Positions 36,556-51,492 of a stretch of DNA of 64,000 nt are shown piece after piece; the first letter of the stretch is position 1; each line of letters starts with the position of its first letter. The position numbers were made by a program, and so were the translations under genes. The notes under the pieces are model-generated. The model saw only the letters and a program-made list of their open reading frames with translations, did not search any database and was not told where the DNA came from. Where the stretch lies: NCBI GenBank assembly GCA_001574975.1, contig KQ965784.1:135712-199711 (forward strand). Reading direction: 5' to 3'. The DNA comes from Gonapodya prolifera JEL478 (Eukaryota > Monoblepharomycota > Monoblepharidomycetes > Monoblepharidales > Gonapodyaceae).

Positions 36556-38008
36556 TCACGGTACTCGATGTCTTCGAGTGTGATTGTGCAGTTGGTGGGA
36601 ATGACGGCGAACAATCTGCTTGTCATGCGTAGTGCCTCTTCTTCCACCGCACCCACTGACGGATGGGTCCAATTGAATCCTCTTTGTTGTAGTACCAAAA
36701 ACTATGCTGAGTTGAATGTTTGTGACAATGGGGAGAGCATGTTCGATCCAGGCGAAAGTCGAAAGAACTGATTGTGGGCATGTCTCCCGGGAATTTGCGC
36801 TTAGTGCTCGAATCTTGATATACAAAGTTCTGAGATTGGGGAGCGTGTGGTTCGGATCATCCACACTTCCATTAAGGTAGTTGGGATTCACGTCGTGATA
36901 GGACCGAATTGTTCCAACTGGGACGATTCCAAAGGTGGTGACGTTTGGAAAAAGACTGAGTGCGAGGAATAGTGGCTCAGGCCACTGTTGCGAAACCGGG
37001 TGATGTGATCGGTCAGAACCACTAACGGAAACTGGAGGAACAACCAACATCTGTACAAGCGACCTCTGAGCAGTGGGAACATTCCACGTCGAGGTTTGTG
37101 ACCCTCTCGAAGGAAACGCCGTTGGGACCATCGAGTGTCAATACGACCGAGTCCAGCTGCATCGTCGTGGCGCTAACATTGTGCGCAAAACGGCAGAGAA
37201 GAGACAGAGTTCCATCAACGTGTGGGTGTCCCACCACTTCCGTGAGATTTGATGAGCATGTTGGAAAAGATAGTTTCACGATGCAGTATTTGAATTGTCG
37301 TCTGAGTTGCAGACCTTGCGCAAACGTTGTTCGCACCATTGTATCCAAGTCCTGACCGCGAACTACCTCAGCTGCGCTCAGATAAACTTTGGCGACACAT
37401 GCGCACCACATTGTAGCGGGTGCAGAACTCTCCATAACGCTGCCGAGGACTGGTACAAATGACGGGTTCCACTGAACGATGCTCGCGCCAGATTGACCAC
37501 AACAAGCCATAATAAAGGAGCATCGAACGCCAATTTCTCCGGCTGAGCAACCTGGAATGGATGTTTCGAAAGCGGCTCGTAAACGATGCGATAAGAAGGG
37601 TAGAACGGTATAGACCAATTTTGGAGACAGTAGGCGGAAAATACCGTGGTGAATTTCGAGCGGAAGACGTTCCAGAAGCGAAACGCGGGCGAATCGGCTT
37701 CAACTTTGTCCGGCTCCATCGCGTCAAAGGTACGTTTTCCATGATCCGTCGGCGATCGCTGGTGAGACGTAGCCATTGGGCGCTACATGCGTGATTACAC
37801 AAAAATCGATGAATGGATGGAAAGCCAATTCGAATACGTGAAGGAAGGCTTCTCCCAGTTCTGCTGCGGCCATGAAGTTTTGCGGAAGCTTGGAGGACAA
37901 AACGCCCAGTCCCAGTTCAGATAATTGCATTTGATTGAATAGATCGAAAAGTGCGATGCTTTTTGATCGCGTCTTCCCCCCGCTCCGCACACTTGTGGTG
38001 AATGACAT
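36333..38008 (-). pseudogene. Possible broken or poorly resolved F-box/LRR-like gene
   Basis: Protein-like segments occur in order but in different frames on the minus strand. The first contains EAFLHVFELAFHPFIDF. Next is FWNVFRSKFTTVFS with YRIVYEPLSKHP, then QLDSVVLTLDGPNGVSFERVTNLDV. After that comes LFLALSLFPNVTTFGIVPVG with LPNLRTLYIKI, and finally VIPTNCTITLEDIEYRD. The segments suggest leucine-rich surfaces of the F-box kind. Between the third and fourth segments (about 37060) the frame changes within about 15 nt, too short for an intron. A second shift lies near 36680. Either the gene is decayed or the sequence has errors. No confident product can be given. Confidence 0.35.
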
Positions 38009-38149
38009 ACATCACGCACACTGCCAGTGTCGATGGACATCCCCCTTTCACGTCAAAAACTAACCCGCATGACATAAAGCTCAAAAATTAGAGTACAGAG
38101 AAATGGCAAATAATACATTTCCTGCCAACCGTGACCTTGCCCACCGTCC

Positions 38150-40693
38150 TCACGGCTCATCCAACCTTGAGCCAACAGTCGCCCTCCCACTCCACGAACT
38201 CCACGTACTTCCATTCTCCCCCAAAGACCCCTTCGAGCTACCCCTCACCCTGGGCACTCTCTCCCCACCGCCGATTGTCCGATCAGAGCCGCTGCTCCTC
38301 AGCGAGTCCGTCTGCGAGACGTCGACGGGAGAAGGTAGTGGCAAAGACGTGAAGTGCGAAAGCTGGGTCGGAGGCGCTGGAGGTGGTGGGAGGACTGGCA
38401 GTGGAGGAGGGTGCGCGCCAGCGACGGAGGGGATCACGGGAGTGGGAAGGGCTCCCCGGACGTCCACGGAGGGAGTCAGCAGATCGGACGACTGTAGATA
38501 CGTGAGCGCGGGTAAGCATGACGTGTCGTGGGTCCCACATGCATATATCCGCAACAACACTCACTTGGAAAGCCGCACTTGGCAGACGTGACAATTCCGG
38601 CCTTGCTGCCGCGGCACTACCCACGCCAGGCCACGTTCTGCTCTCCACCCTTGGCGACCACGCTCTCATCTGCGCGGGCGCATGGTGCCCCTGCCCAGCT
38701 GCGCCTTCAACGCGAAGCGCGTCGACGGGAACGGCGCCCACTGCTCCACGTGAGGAGCGCGCGAGTGCCCATCCGTCACGAAATACAGCAAGAAGCGTGA
38801 CGCGTTCTGACGGCTGCAGGGGAAGTTCGTCGGGGGGGTTGGCAGGGGGCTGTCACGGCGAGACAATCAAGATGGCGTGAATTGATCAAGAATACATGAA
38901 GATAAAACACGAGGACGTACCGCGGCGACACACAACGCGATCAAGTTGCAATCGATGAACGGCGCAGACTCGAGACCCAACGGTGCAGCGAGGAACCGAA
39001 ATAGCCACTGGCGCCGAGGGAGTTTCGTTGGGTGCGTGTGAGGGCGGTACCACACGCGTTGCGAGCATTTGAATGCAGAAAGCAGAGGAAGTAACTCACG
39101 TGGGGAGACTTTTAACGGTGTTGTTTGTCACGTAAGATTTGGCGAAACATGTAGTTGTAAGAGCCAACCGCAGGAAGCACCGCACCCACTCACCGACATC
39201 GTGCCACCGTTTCCTCTCCCACCCCTCACATCTTCCACTCCTCGTACAGCTTCCAGACCTCCCGCGACTCCCGCAACCCTTTCCCCACCGAGGGCCCCTC
39301 CCGGACCTGCCACTCCCGCGCCCCCACCTGCACCTGCATTTGCACCTGCGGGCGCCAACGCGAGCAAGGACACCGACTCCGCATTCACGGCGGCGAGTGC
39401 GGGCGCGGGCGGGTTGGCGAGCGTGAGCGTGCGTGAGACCGTGGCGATGGTGGATACAGATGCGGGTGGGGGGAGTTGCGAGAGCGCGGAGAGGGATGGG
39501 GGCAAGGAGGTGTGTGGAGGCGGTGGAAGAGGAGGTGGAAGGGAGTGCAGTTGTTGCGCTGGATGCGCCTGATACGGTGTTTCGTAGTACGAGTACGTCC
39601 CCTCTTGCCTCCCACCTCCATCGCCCGTTTTTAACGGCGCGAGACCAATGTACCCTTGTGACAACTTTACGCGCGACGCAGAGCGGTGGCGCCGGCGGTG
39701 GACGACGTATGCGGCAATGACGAGGAGGACGGCGAACAGGGTGGATCCGAGGGCTGCGGCGACGATGGTGGAGGTGCTGGTTGGGGAGGGTTGGGTGTCA
39801 GAGGTGGGGGCGATGGGCGCAGCGGGTGATGCGGATGCAGATGGAGGTGCTTGGGTTGTGAAAAGCAGGGCGGCAGATGAGGTCGTGCGAGCGAGGGTGG
39901 ACGCGGGGCATTCGGGGCCAGAGTTTGGTAAGGGCGAGAGCGACGTGCACGGCTTGGGGACGTCTCCGTTGCACGCGTACATTTTTTTGTTGTTGACGAC
40001 GCCGTTGACGCGGAGCAAGCACGCTGTGAGCGTCTTTGGAAGTTTGCCGTCCATGTTTCCCTCGATCTCGTTCTCATGGGTATACAACACGCTCAGGGTT
40101 GTGATGGCGGAGAGGTTGGGGAAGGTACCGGAGAAGTCGTTGCCCTGCAGGTGCAAGGCGGTGAGGGAGGTTGCGTTTGTGAGCCACGAGGGTACCGGGC
40201 CCGAAAAGGCATTTCCGTCAAGGAGGAGGTACTGAAGTTTTGGTGCGATGGGGGACAAATCCGGGAGTGCACCCGAGATGTTGTTGTTCGATAGGTATAG
40301 TGTGGTGAGTGAGGTCATTGAGGCAAAGCCCGGTGGAAGGGGACCCGAGAGACCAGCCGATGTGAGGAGAATGGATGACGTGCGGTTGCTTTCGTCGCAT
40401 CCGACAAAGAGAAGCTGCGAGGACGGACCGAGGTATCCGCAGCAGAAACCTTTGGGCCATGGCGGTGTGAGCGAAGATTGGGCGTAGAGGAGTTCCACGG
40501 TCGCGCAGTCTGGTGATTGGCAAAGGGACGGAGATGCAAAAAGGGTGAGGAGGAGGAGAAGCGGGAGGTGGTGGGCGATCGAATTGTATGACGTGCTGCC
40601 CCGTTGTGCTAGCGCAATGGGGGAGGGTGGGGGTTCGGCGATCGGCCGTGATAAAGATGCAGCATCCATTTCAATCAAGTGGCCGCGTTTCAT
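38150..40693 (-). CDS. LRR receptor-like protein with one membrane span and C-terminal SH3 domain
   Basis: Predicted 740 residues. Exons are 39194-40693, a probable 9-nt exon 39100-39108, then 38921-39007, 38565-38849 and 38150-38491. The signal anchor lies at about residues 43-58 (LPLLLLLTLFASPSLC). An N-terminal cysteine cap (FCCGYLG) and four to five leucine-rich repeats follow (LYLSNNNISGALP, LLLDGNAFSGPVP, LHLQGNDFSGTFP). A cysteine-containing cap and a Ser/Thr/Pro stalk come next. The membrane span is at about 309-331. The cytosolic part is Pro/Ala-rich, with an SH3 domain at about 525-590: PPDELPLQPSERVTLL, DGWALARS, GAVGAVPV. The SH3 spans the last junctions, which confirms the frame. 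Likely a cell-surface adhesion or cell-wall sensor. The ATG at 40669 is an alternative start. Confidence 0.8.
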
Positions 40694-41061
40694 GTATTTT
40701 GCTGCGCGATGGTGGTCGAGTCGGCGGGGAATGCAGGTCGAGGGGGCTATGGCCGAGGAGGCCACAGAGGGGCTGTGTTGGTGAAGTGAAGGTTCACGAA
40801 AGAGGAGAGCGAGGACGTTGCGAGCGGTAGGGCAAACGTTTATTGGCGCCGTGTGGGGAATGTGCGGTGTACCCGGCCCCAGCTGGGCTAAAGAACCGTC
40901 GCACGAGAACGATAAGCATTTCTTCCTACAGTGCACCACTAGGCAATACGAATGCATTTTGAAAGGGGGCAGGTCAAAAAAAATGAATCATAATCAAGTG
41001 CCTGGCTGTGGTCTCGGTAGAACTACGCAATTGAGCCGACATTACTTCTTTTCGCGTTCGC

Positions 41062-43639
41062 ATGCGCATAACAATTGACGACGTCGCCGCGCGGCACCCG
41101 TCCGCGGACCTGGCCACGCTCGATGCCCTGTCCTTCCGCGCGCACGACCCCCCGCTCACGGCGGTCGGCGATCTCTCCGGGATGGCCAACCTCCATAAGG
41201 TCGACCTGAGCGGGAACCGTTTGTTGTCAGAGAGGAGCGACGGCAGCACCCTCGAGGGACTGCGGAAGTGCGCGCTGGTCACGCTGCTGAATCTGGCGGG
41301 GAATGCGGGCGAAAAGGAACCGGAGGGTGGTGCTGGTAGCGCTGGTGGTGGGGTAGTGACAAAGAAAACGCTCAAGGAGAACAAGAAGCGAAAGGAGCCC
41401 ACAGGCGCCGATGCCAGTGCGTCGTGCCCGCCATCGTCGGGCGTGTTAGCGGGAATGGCCGGTCTGCTGGGTGAGTGGTTCTCGTTACACTTCAATAACC
41501 ATATCCCACCACACTTCCCACCGAACCTCCTTCCACCTGCCCCCGAACGCACCCTCTAGTCCTCAACATGTCCTCCTGCAACGTGACCCTACTCACACCC
41601 TCGCTCTCCAACTTCACCCACCTTCGCGCACTGATCCTCTCCCACAACAACCTGTCCCTGTCCTCGCTCGACCCGCGCGCGTTCGCCAACCTCGCGCACC
41701 TCAACACCCTCGTGCTGTCCCATAACCGGCTCGGACCCGTCATACCAGCCAACGTACTGCAGCCCCTTGTCGCGCTGGAGAAACTGTCGCTTTCGCATTG
41801 TGGACTCAAGGAGTTCCCGGACCTGTCACTGCTCACGGAGTCGGCGCTCAAGGCTCAGGCGGACGTGAAGCCGGACGAAAAGGTTCGTGTGGTGGGGGGA
41901 GAGGGGGGGGGGGGGCGAGCGAAGCGAGCCCGAGGCCCAAGCGCCGCCAGGCGCTGACCGAGGAGACCACCGGAGACGAATTCACCGCGGAATGGAATAG
42001 TACTTCCACAGAGAGGCTGTCTGCCGAAGTCGAATTACCCGCGCAAAGGAATACACTGGCGCAGGAGCGACACGTCGGCCGGATGCGAATTACGCGCGGA
42101 GCTTTGTACAGTTGTCGGCGCCTTCCTTACCTTGACGCACACGCACACAGCCAACTCGCCCCGGCCGCCCCACCAAGCCATCCAAACCCACTTCCGCCGC
42201 CGCCGCCTCCGAATCCACACCCCCTCCACCTGCACGGCCCGCCCCGCTGCTCCGCGAACTGCGCCTATCCGACAACGACATCGCTACCGTGCCGCAAGAC
42301 GCGACGACGTGGTGCGCGAGTCTCGAGATCCTTGATATGGGCGGGAACCCGGTCGAGTCTGTGGCGTGCGTTGTGTTGTGGTTGGCACGCTGCTTTCCTC
42401 TCTTTTCTATTCGTTTTTAACACCACCATTACATCTCCTCACCACCCCCCACCACCCGCCACCCCCCACACCCATCCCCCAACTAGCGCCTTACAACCCC
42501 TCGCCTCCTCCCCCATCCACAACCTAACCCTCCACCGCACCCCCTTCGCTCTCTTAAGCGACTACAAATCCCTCGTCTCGGCATCCTTCCCCTTACTGCG
42601 CGTGCTCGACAACGCGCGGATCGACCCGCGGTTCGAGGCACGCAAGCGCAAGCGCGAGGCGATGGAGAAGCGGCGCGATGGGAAGAAGAAGAGAAGGACG
42701 CGGGATGGGCGCGGGGAGGGGGAGAACGAGGGGGAGAGCGATTCGGACGCCCAGATGGGAAGCGGCCCCGACGATGCGGAAGAGGAAGAGGAACGGACGC
42801 CCGCGTCGTCGTCGGGACTGTTCCGAGGCGTGGGACCGCGGCCGTTGCCCGTGCTGCAACGAGAAATTGGCAAGCTGGACCGCCATGCTGGGGGTGTTAA
42901 GAGGACGCGTGGCGAGGATGGGGAAGATAAGGACCCGAGCAAGAGCAAAGCGAAGCGAAAACAGGACGATGTGCCGCGTGGAGGTGCGGAGTCGGAACGA
43001 AGTGGGGTCGTGCCGAAGAAGCGTAGGAAGGAGGAGCGGGAGCGGGGCGGCGGGGACGCGGTGACGGCAGGGAAACGGGGGGATTTTGGTGCGCAGGGGA
43101 AGCACAAGGCGGGCAAGAGTGCAAGTGCTGGACCGGCAGAAAATGCGGTCAGCGTGGAGGGGCCGCTCAAGACCGCTGGGAAGCAGGGATTGTCGACGTC
43201 GAAACCCTCGTCGCACGAACCTGTCAAACCTGCCAAACCAACAAAACCCGGAAATGCTCAGAATCCCACTGGACCCTCTGCGACCGCGGCACCTTCTCCC
43301 TCCGCCGCTCCCCCTGCCGCCAACTCACGACCACAACCTCGAGACGACCCGTCGCCATTCGCAGCCGTGCTGGCCAAACAGGCCTCCAAACGCGCCACTG
43401 AGGATGAAAATACGGGGCGCGAGTCTGGCGTCGTGGCAGTGATCGAAGTTGGCGGCAAGGGCGCGGGAGCGGTTGGGAAGGAGAAGGGGAAGAAGGGGGA
43501 GGAGAAGAGTGGGACGGGGCAAGGAGTGGGAGTGGGGGTTGAGAAGAAGGAGGTGAAGGTTGCGGAACTGGATTTGGAGAAGGCGTTTGCGGGGGACGAT
43601 GTGTTCGGGGATGGGTTGGTTGTGGGTGGGTGGGATTGA
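41062..43639 (+). CDS. Leucine-rich repeat protein with long Lys/Glu/Ala-rich tail, probably nuclear
   Basis: Predicted 699 residues in four exons: 41062-41470, 41560-41882, 42151-42365 and 42487-43639. The N-terminal half has leucine-rich repeats of the cytosolic type, interrupted by low-complexity insertions: LHKVDLSGNRLL, LRALILSHNNLSL, LNTLVLSHNRLG, LREIRLS-like LRELRLSDNDI, and LEILDMGGNPVESV. It closes with LLRVLDNARIDPRFEARKRKR, an LRR cap followed by a nuclear-localisation-like basic run. The remaining 350 residues are disordered and alternate acidic, basic and Ala/Pro stretches, ending FAGDDVFGDGLVVGGWD. No exact family was recognised. A nucleolar or chromatin role is inferred only from the basic clusters. 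Confidence 0.75.
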
Positions 43640-43835
43640 TGACGATGCTGGAGCGAAGTGTACCTGTGTTGTGTTTAGTCTTGTTCTAACACGACGAAAT
43701 CCGATGCGCCGTGCTTAAGTCTTTGGTTTGGTGAAAGTCTTCCCACCCCACGCACTTTTCATAGCAGGTCGCCTGGGTGGTGCGGACTGTGGCCATGGCC
43801 TAAACCCATTTCCCTTCCGGCTTTCCTCACCCACG

Positions 43836-45937
43836 ATGATGCATCCGATGGCCTCGCCGGACGGACAAGACTCGTCTCCTCTGGTGCCGCCCTCGCCGCC
43901 GCTGAACTCTGCGTCTTCGGATGCCGCTCGCCCGATCGCGGATGCCGCACAGACAGCGCACTTCATCAAGCTTGTAGGCGCACCATCTCCCAATCTACCG
44001 GACCAGTTCGTCGTTCCGTCGCCTTCGCGGGTCGTCAAGGGTCCTGTTGTCGATGTGCTGGATGCGAGCTCGGACGAGCCTTTCACGCTGGAACCCTTCG
44101 AGGCACTTATAAGGGCGCATGCGATGGCGGGGAAGGAGTTTATTCTGGCGCGCGTTACGACGGTCGATCCGTCGGATGAATCACGCAGCTACTACTCGTA
44201 CTACAATGCGCATTTCATCAACAAGGTGCTCTTTCGAACCCAACCGGAAGCAGGTCTTTTGCATCGCATGAGGGCTCGAAATGTGAGCAGCAGCTGAGTG
44301 ATCCACAGACGTAGCGGGCTGTAAAAGCCGTGACTTGCGTGCTGGGATACTCACGTCCTCTGTTCAAGCCCTTGACCAACACAGTCATTGTAGGCGACGT
44401 CCATTACTTTTCCATCACTCCTGAATCCGTTCTCGCCACACTCGCTCTGGCCACACAATCCCACGCGGGGGAGAAGGAGCCCTCCCCGACACGACCTTCC
44501 CTCCACGACATCCTCCGAACCGCAACTGGTCGATCCCCCACTACGAATGCCGCAAATAACGCCATGCTGATCGACCCACCAACGCCGAAATCGGATACAA
44601 GTAGCAGCAGCACAGACACATCTCCGTCCGGGTTCGGGATCCACGGCAACGGCGTCACGGGGTCTGACCGCCTCGCCGCATTCTTCACCCACGGAAACTT
44701 CTCATTTGACCACGTCTCCGCTTACGTGCAGGGCTTCTTACCTCTCCAAGCTGACGCATCCAACAACGCGGCGTCACTCGGACGACCACCGAGCCCCGCC
44801 AAGTCCCTGTTCATTCCACACTCGTCGGACCATCAATCACAACGGACACGATCAAGGAGCCCAGACTCGTTCCGCTCGACGGACGTGCGCTCGGCCCGGG
44901 TTCGGTTCACGCTCAAGCCTTCGTTCGAGCTCGAAATGGCCAAGGAGTCGGCGCGCAAGGCGAAAATGGCCAACGGAGAAGTTGAACTGAGTAAAGTGGA
45001 TCTTGGGTGGAGGAGAACAGGACCAGGCCCAGCTGGTGGAATCGACGCGCAAACCTCGCAACGTGACTCAGTCCCACCAACACTCGTGGTCACCAAGAGA
45101 TACCTCTACTCTCACTCGTTTGCAAACTCTCCGGGTGCCGTGTCCTCTCCGACCGAGTGGATGAGAGCAGGGACCCGCGTGTCGAGCGATGACACCATGT
45201 CGCATACTCCGACACCGGGACCAATCTCTGGTCTTGCCAAACGGATACCCCGAAAGGGCTCGACTGCAGGAACAGGATCGTTACCTCCTCATGTGGTGAC
45301 TACTCTCGACAAGCCACCGCGTCTGACCAAGTCGAAGCTCTCGGACAATGCCCTCGCAGCGACTGCTGCCGGCGACGGAACAGGAACACTCCAAACCGAG
45401 CAGGCTGCACCGCTGACGTTCAATCTGCTGTTCCACTCCACGGACGATGACTTTCTGATGCACGCCTCGATTCGCTCTTACTTCAAAGCCAACGCACTGG
45501 AGCCCAACGACGCTGTGCTCTTCACTCTCACGTCCTCGACGCACTCGGCCCCCGACACCGGTTCGCGGGGCGCGGACCATCCGCTACTAGACGGTATTCA
45601 AGTGTACGAGTTCGAAGAAGGCGACGGAGACCAGTCGGAGGAGGCAGCCCCCGAGCCGGACTTTGGTACGGGCGTGCGGGGATTCGCAAAGAGGAGCTTG
45701 TGGAAACTGGGGAAGCTGAGCGCAGGCGTCAAGTTCCTCATTCTCATTTATTTCCCGCTCGGTTTCTTGCTGGTGAAAATGTTTGTGCCCGAAGCGGTGT
45801 TTTACATTGTTGGTGAGTGGCCCTAGAGTCTCGAACGCGGGGGTCTGCCTTCCATCTGTGGGTAATCTTCTTATTCAACCTCAGTGTTTTTTGTTGTCCT
45901 CGCGATGGTTGCCATTGCTATCTTTTGCGCTCTGTAA
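43836..45937 (+). CDS. Unknown protein with two C-terminal membrane segments
   Basis: Predicted 647 residues in three exons (43836-44282, 44369-45812, 45885-45937). The last exon is 53 nt and supplies VFFVVLAMVAIAIFCAL, so a read that stops at 45826 would lose the second membrane segment. The first membrane segment is VKFLILIYFPLGFLLVKMF. The rest is soluble, with conserved-looking pieces YYSYYNAHFINKVLFRTQ, VIVGDVHYFSI, LFHSTDDDFLMHASIRSYFK and DAVLFTL, separated by Ser/Pro-rich linkers. The layout suggests an ER or organelle tail anchor with a cytosolic N-terminus. No family was recognised. The start is the first of two consecutive ATGs, chosen by frame. Confidence 0.7.
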
Positions 45938-46159
45938 CACGTACATTGGAATCAATGAAATTTTAATTGCATTCACTGCCCTACATACGCAATTTGCTAA
46001 GGTCGTAAGAAAGATGGTAGAGGGGAGTGGGAGGTCGCGCCCACCACGAGCAAAAAGGTCACCAACGCCGAATGACGCTTACCGCCTGAGGAGGAAGCGG
46101 TAGAAATCGCATGCAGCTGCTGTGAATGGGGACGTATCGGGGTTCCGGAATTGCAGTGT

Positions 46160-47991
46160 TTATTTGCCTTGCCATTCAATTATTTCGTCCCCCAAGTCTA
46201 CATTGCTCAACGGCGTGCCGGCATGTTTGTGACAATTAGCTGGTTCTAGAGCTTCTCCACGATTCAACGGCCAATTACTGAGTTGGTAGTTCTTCCGGCA
46301 CCTATTTAAAAGCAGCACTGCAGTCAGCAGCACCGAGATTTGGATTTGTTCTTCAAATCTCACCGGTGTTCCTTGCGCAGTCCCCTTCCATCCCAACTGC
46401 CCACCCCGATTCACTCTCTTGACCCTGCTCCTCAATCCTACAGACCGGTCCAAGAAGAACCGCAGCATGAATCCGGGCCACGAAGACACCTTCGGAAGCG
46501 GCTCGTAGAACTCGGGCGCGATCTTGCGGAGCTTTGGCAGCTGGGACCACGGGATGGACGGGAAGTCGTGGTGCTCGACGTGGTAGCCCACGTTGAAGGC
46601 AAAGCTGTCGTTTGGTTCCAAAAGGGATGTATCATGTCAGCACACAAAGAAGTTCGGACGATTTAATCTGCTGGGTCGCACGTACGCATTCAACGGTCCG
46701 TAGTACGAATACGTTTCCGCGAGACCTTCTTGGTCGGTGACAAAGTGCTCTGCGACAAAGTGGCCTGCCATAGGGTGAAGGCTTGCTCCGAGAAACACGC
46801 TGAGAAGCAGGTAGAGGATCGAAGCCCAGCCCCATGTTCGGACTATTGCCGCCATTACAGAGAGCTGGAAGACGAGAGAAGAAAGGTACCAGGCAACAGG
46901 TGTGCGGTAGGCGACAGGGGTGGCGACAATGAGGGGTCGCAAAGCTTTCAACAGCAAATGACCCTTTACAAACTCCTTCCCGAAGAATCCTAAACAATGG
47001 CTTACCATAGAAAATGATTTGAAAGGTCAAAAAGAAGAGTTTGCCTGGATAGCTGTCCAGGAGACGGGCTTCAATGGCGGTTGGCACATCTCCATCGACT
47101 CCATCTACACCCTGAAAGCGGTGGTGGTCCATATGGTATTTCTATCGCAGTGTGGGAATAAGTGCGGGGTGGTGGCGATCGGTTGCAGGAAACGTGTTAG
47201 GATATCTGGACATTCTTTCAGTTTGGAGCAGGAAGCCCATTGTCCAATAGAAATGACTGTCCACGAGAGTCCACTCGTCCATTTCCTCGGGAGGCGCTCA
47301 CCTTGAACTCCACGCAAAAAGGGAACACAATGGGAATGTTGGCAACAAGAGCAAGAATCTTATTGTGGAGAGGAGATTTCAAGGCCAGAAAATGGGTGAC
47401 CTCATGGACTGCTAGTACAAGGGACGCTGATGCTGTTCCACCGACGGCGTATGTGACTGCCCAGAAGCGCCAGGACCAGAGGAAGCCAGGAGTGATCGCC
47501 ACGTAACGGGCCACAAACAGCTGAAGGGCAACCAACACGACCACATAAAGTCCTGTGATAGGGTCAGGTCGCATGAGCGATTTGATTTCGGGGTACCTTT
47601 CCAATTCAAACGGGAACGTTGAAGTGTGAGCACGTGCGGACAAAAGGATTTGGGGAGTAGACAGAGAATTAATCGCGGGATACGTTTAAGCAAAAGGTTT
47701 ACAGAGAGAATGTCACGAGAGACTTTGATCGACTCACTTCTTCAGCATTGCAGTCCTCCTGGTTGCATGCGGCTCCGCATACCCAACCCATATGAAGTCC
47801 CTCAGCCGTCCGTCCTCTCCAATTTGTAAAGGCTTCTCACATAAGGGCCCATCGTCGTTCGTCTGGTTGCCTTCGGCAGACGGCGCGACGCCATTGTGAT
47901 GGCTGTCAGAAGCTTTTTCAGTGGCATCACGGTCTTTCTCCCCGCGTCCGCTGGTCCTCTGTCGCGCTCCGGTGTTTTTCAGTGAAGGCAT
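46160..47991 (-). CDS. Sphingolipid delta-4 desaturase (DES1/DEGS family)
   Basis: Predicted 462 residues in five exons (47738-47991, 47302-47596, 47006-47141, 46686-46944, 46160-46604). It converts dihydroceramide to ceramide at the ER membrane, using cytochrome b5 and O2. The three histidine boxes are HEVTH, HMDHHRFQG and HVEHHDFPS, with the accessory HPMAGHFVAEHF. The first junction rebuilds KKYPEIKSLMRPDP, the family N-terminal signature. The N-terminus has about 60 extra polar residues. The C-terminus extends about 70 residues past the family end (RVKRVNRG) with no recognised domain, so an undetected intron or stop choice there is possible. Confidence 0.93.
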
Positions 47992-48334
47992 GTGCGTCTC
48001 TGACAGCGGAGGGGATGAATGACAGGAGGGGATGTGACCACTGACTCACGCCTGGCCGGTGAAGCAACAACCCAAAAGTTCAGGGTTCTTTGTACGGGTT
48101 CTAACCCCTCGATTTCCACCTACCATCACGTGCGACGAAAAGTTTGAAAGGCTAATGAATGATATTGGTGAGACTTGAGGATCTCACAGTTTCGCAAGTC
48201 TCGGACGTTCACGCAACGAATGAAACGACACTTAGAACGAGTCACTTCCACTATAGGAATGGACTCTCGAGAATGAAAGTGTGATATTATTTGCTGTTAT
48301 TGTCTATGACTGGAGACTTGAGATCAGCAGTTCA

Positions 48335-50420
<2,086 letters not shown>

Positions 50421-51492
50421 ATGAGCGTATCGACTTTTTACGGTGAGCTCTGAGCGGGCTCCTTGAATCAACTCGCAATTTATACAATGGAGCTGCTGCG
50501 TTTTATCAAGATTCGCTCGCTTCACTGTACTCTGGCATTTATGAAGACTGGCCTTCCTCCGTACGTGCGCAAGGTCGCGCAATCGACGCCTTGATATGCG
50601 AATACAAAGGAATCTCATGCGATACCTTGGAGCGAGGCAAACTGACCGTGCTTGATGCCGCCTGCGGGATTGGAACACAACTTTTGGGCGTAGCAGAACT
50701 TGGCTACACTGTCCTCGGATCGGATTTGTCATCTGGCGAGATAGAACGCTGCAAATCGGAAGTGCAGCGTTGGCGGGTCGCTGAGAGAGTGAATTCCCTG
50801 GAGGTGCGCGATATGAGGCACGTGGAGCAAGGCGAAAAGGTGGACGTCGTAATGGCGATGGACAATGCAGTGACGCATTTGTTGGAAGAAGAGGTTCGTG
50901 CGTCCGGGTGGCAAGTAATTGCGGTCTGTGACGGGGTTTTCATATGCTCAGGATCTTCTCAAAGCTTTTCGGGCTTTTTATGCGAGACTGAAGCCTGGCG
51001 GCTTATGTTTAATATCTGTGCGTGACTACGGAAAAGAAATTCCATCAAGCCAGCGAACCATTGGGAAGACGATTGGGAAACCATAGTGAGACGCTTGTCT
51101 ATTATTTACCCACTAATTTCACTCCTTTATCGCCCTCCCATCACAGTGGCGTCCGCGTACAAAATGGTAAACGCTTCGTTGCATTCCAAATGTGGGAGTT
51201 TGTTCCCCCTCCGTCCTCGTCCCCAGCCCTCGGACCATCTGCGATGTCGGACGTCTATCGCATCTCCATGTACTTTGTGGACGACCCCAACGGTGCGATT
51301 GATGGGACCCAAGGCAACGCTACGGAAGGGGACAGCCAGACCCTCAAAACGCATGTCATGCGTACCTACTACCGAGCCTACTCTCTCCCGGAGCTTCAAC
51401 GTGCGATGAGTGCGGTTGGCTTTATCGACGTTCGTGTGAGAGAAGCAGGAAGCTTTTTCCAGCCTGTTATAGGAGGAGTGAAGCCGCAATAA
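50421..51492 (+). CDS. Class I SAM-dependent methyltransferase (glycine/sarcosine N-methyltransferase-like)
   Basis: Predicted 300 residues in four exons: 50421-50442, 50493-50893, 50952-51085 and 51147-51492. The N-terminus reads MSVSTFYAAAFYQDSLASLY after joining the 22-nt first exon. SAM motif I is VLDAACGIGTQ, the acidic residue ending beta-2 is in LGSDLSSGEI, and the motif IV region is VDVVMAMDNAVTHL. RLKPGGLCLISVRDY follows as motif VI. The C-terminal half has a beta-rich insertion (FQMWEF, YRISMYFVDD) and LPELQRAMSAVGF. The overall length and the FYDSLA start are close to glycine/sarcosine-type methyltransferases, but the acceptor is unproven. It converges on no neighbour and ends 120 bp before the next gene. 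Confidence 0.8.

Noticed and set aside
38103-38591. Plus-strand frame of 162 residues opposite the LRR-SH3 gene
   Set aside because: It is a low-complexity shadow of the opposite strand, where the SH3 domain and splice phases are coherent.
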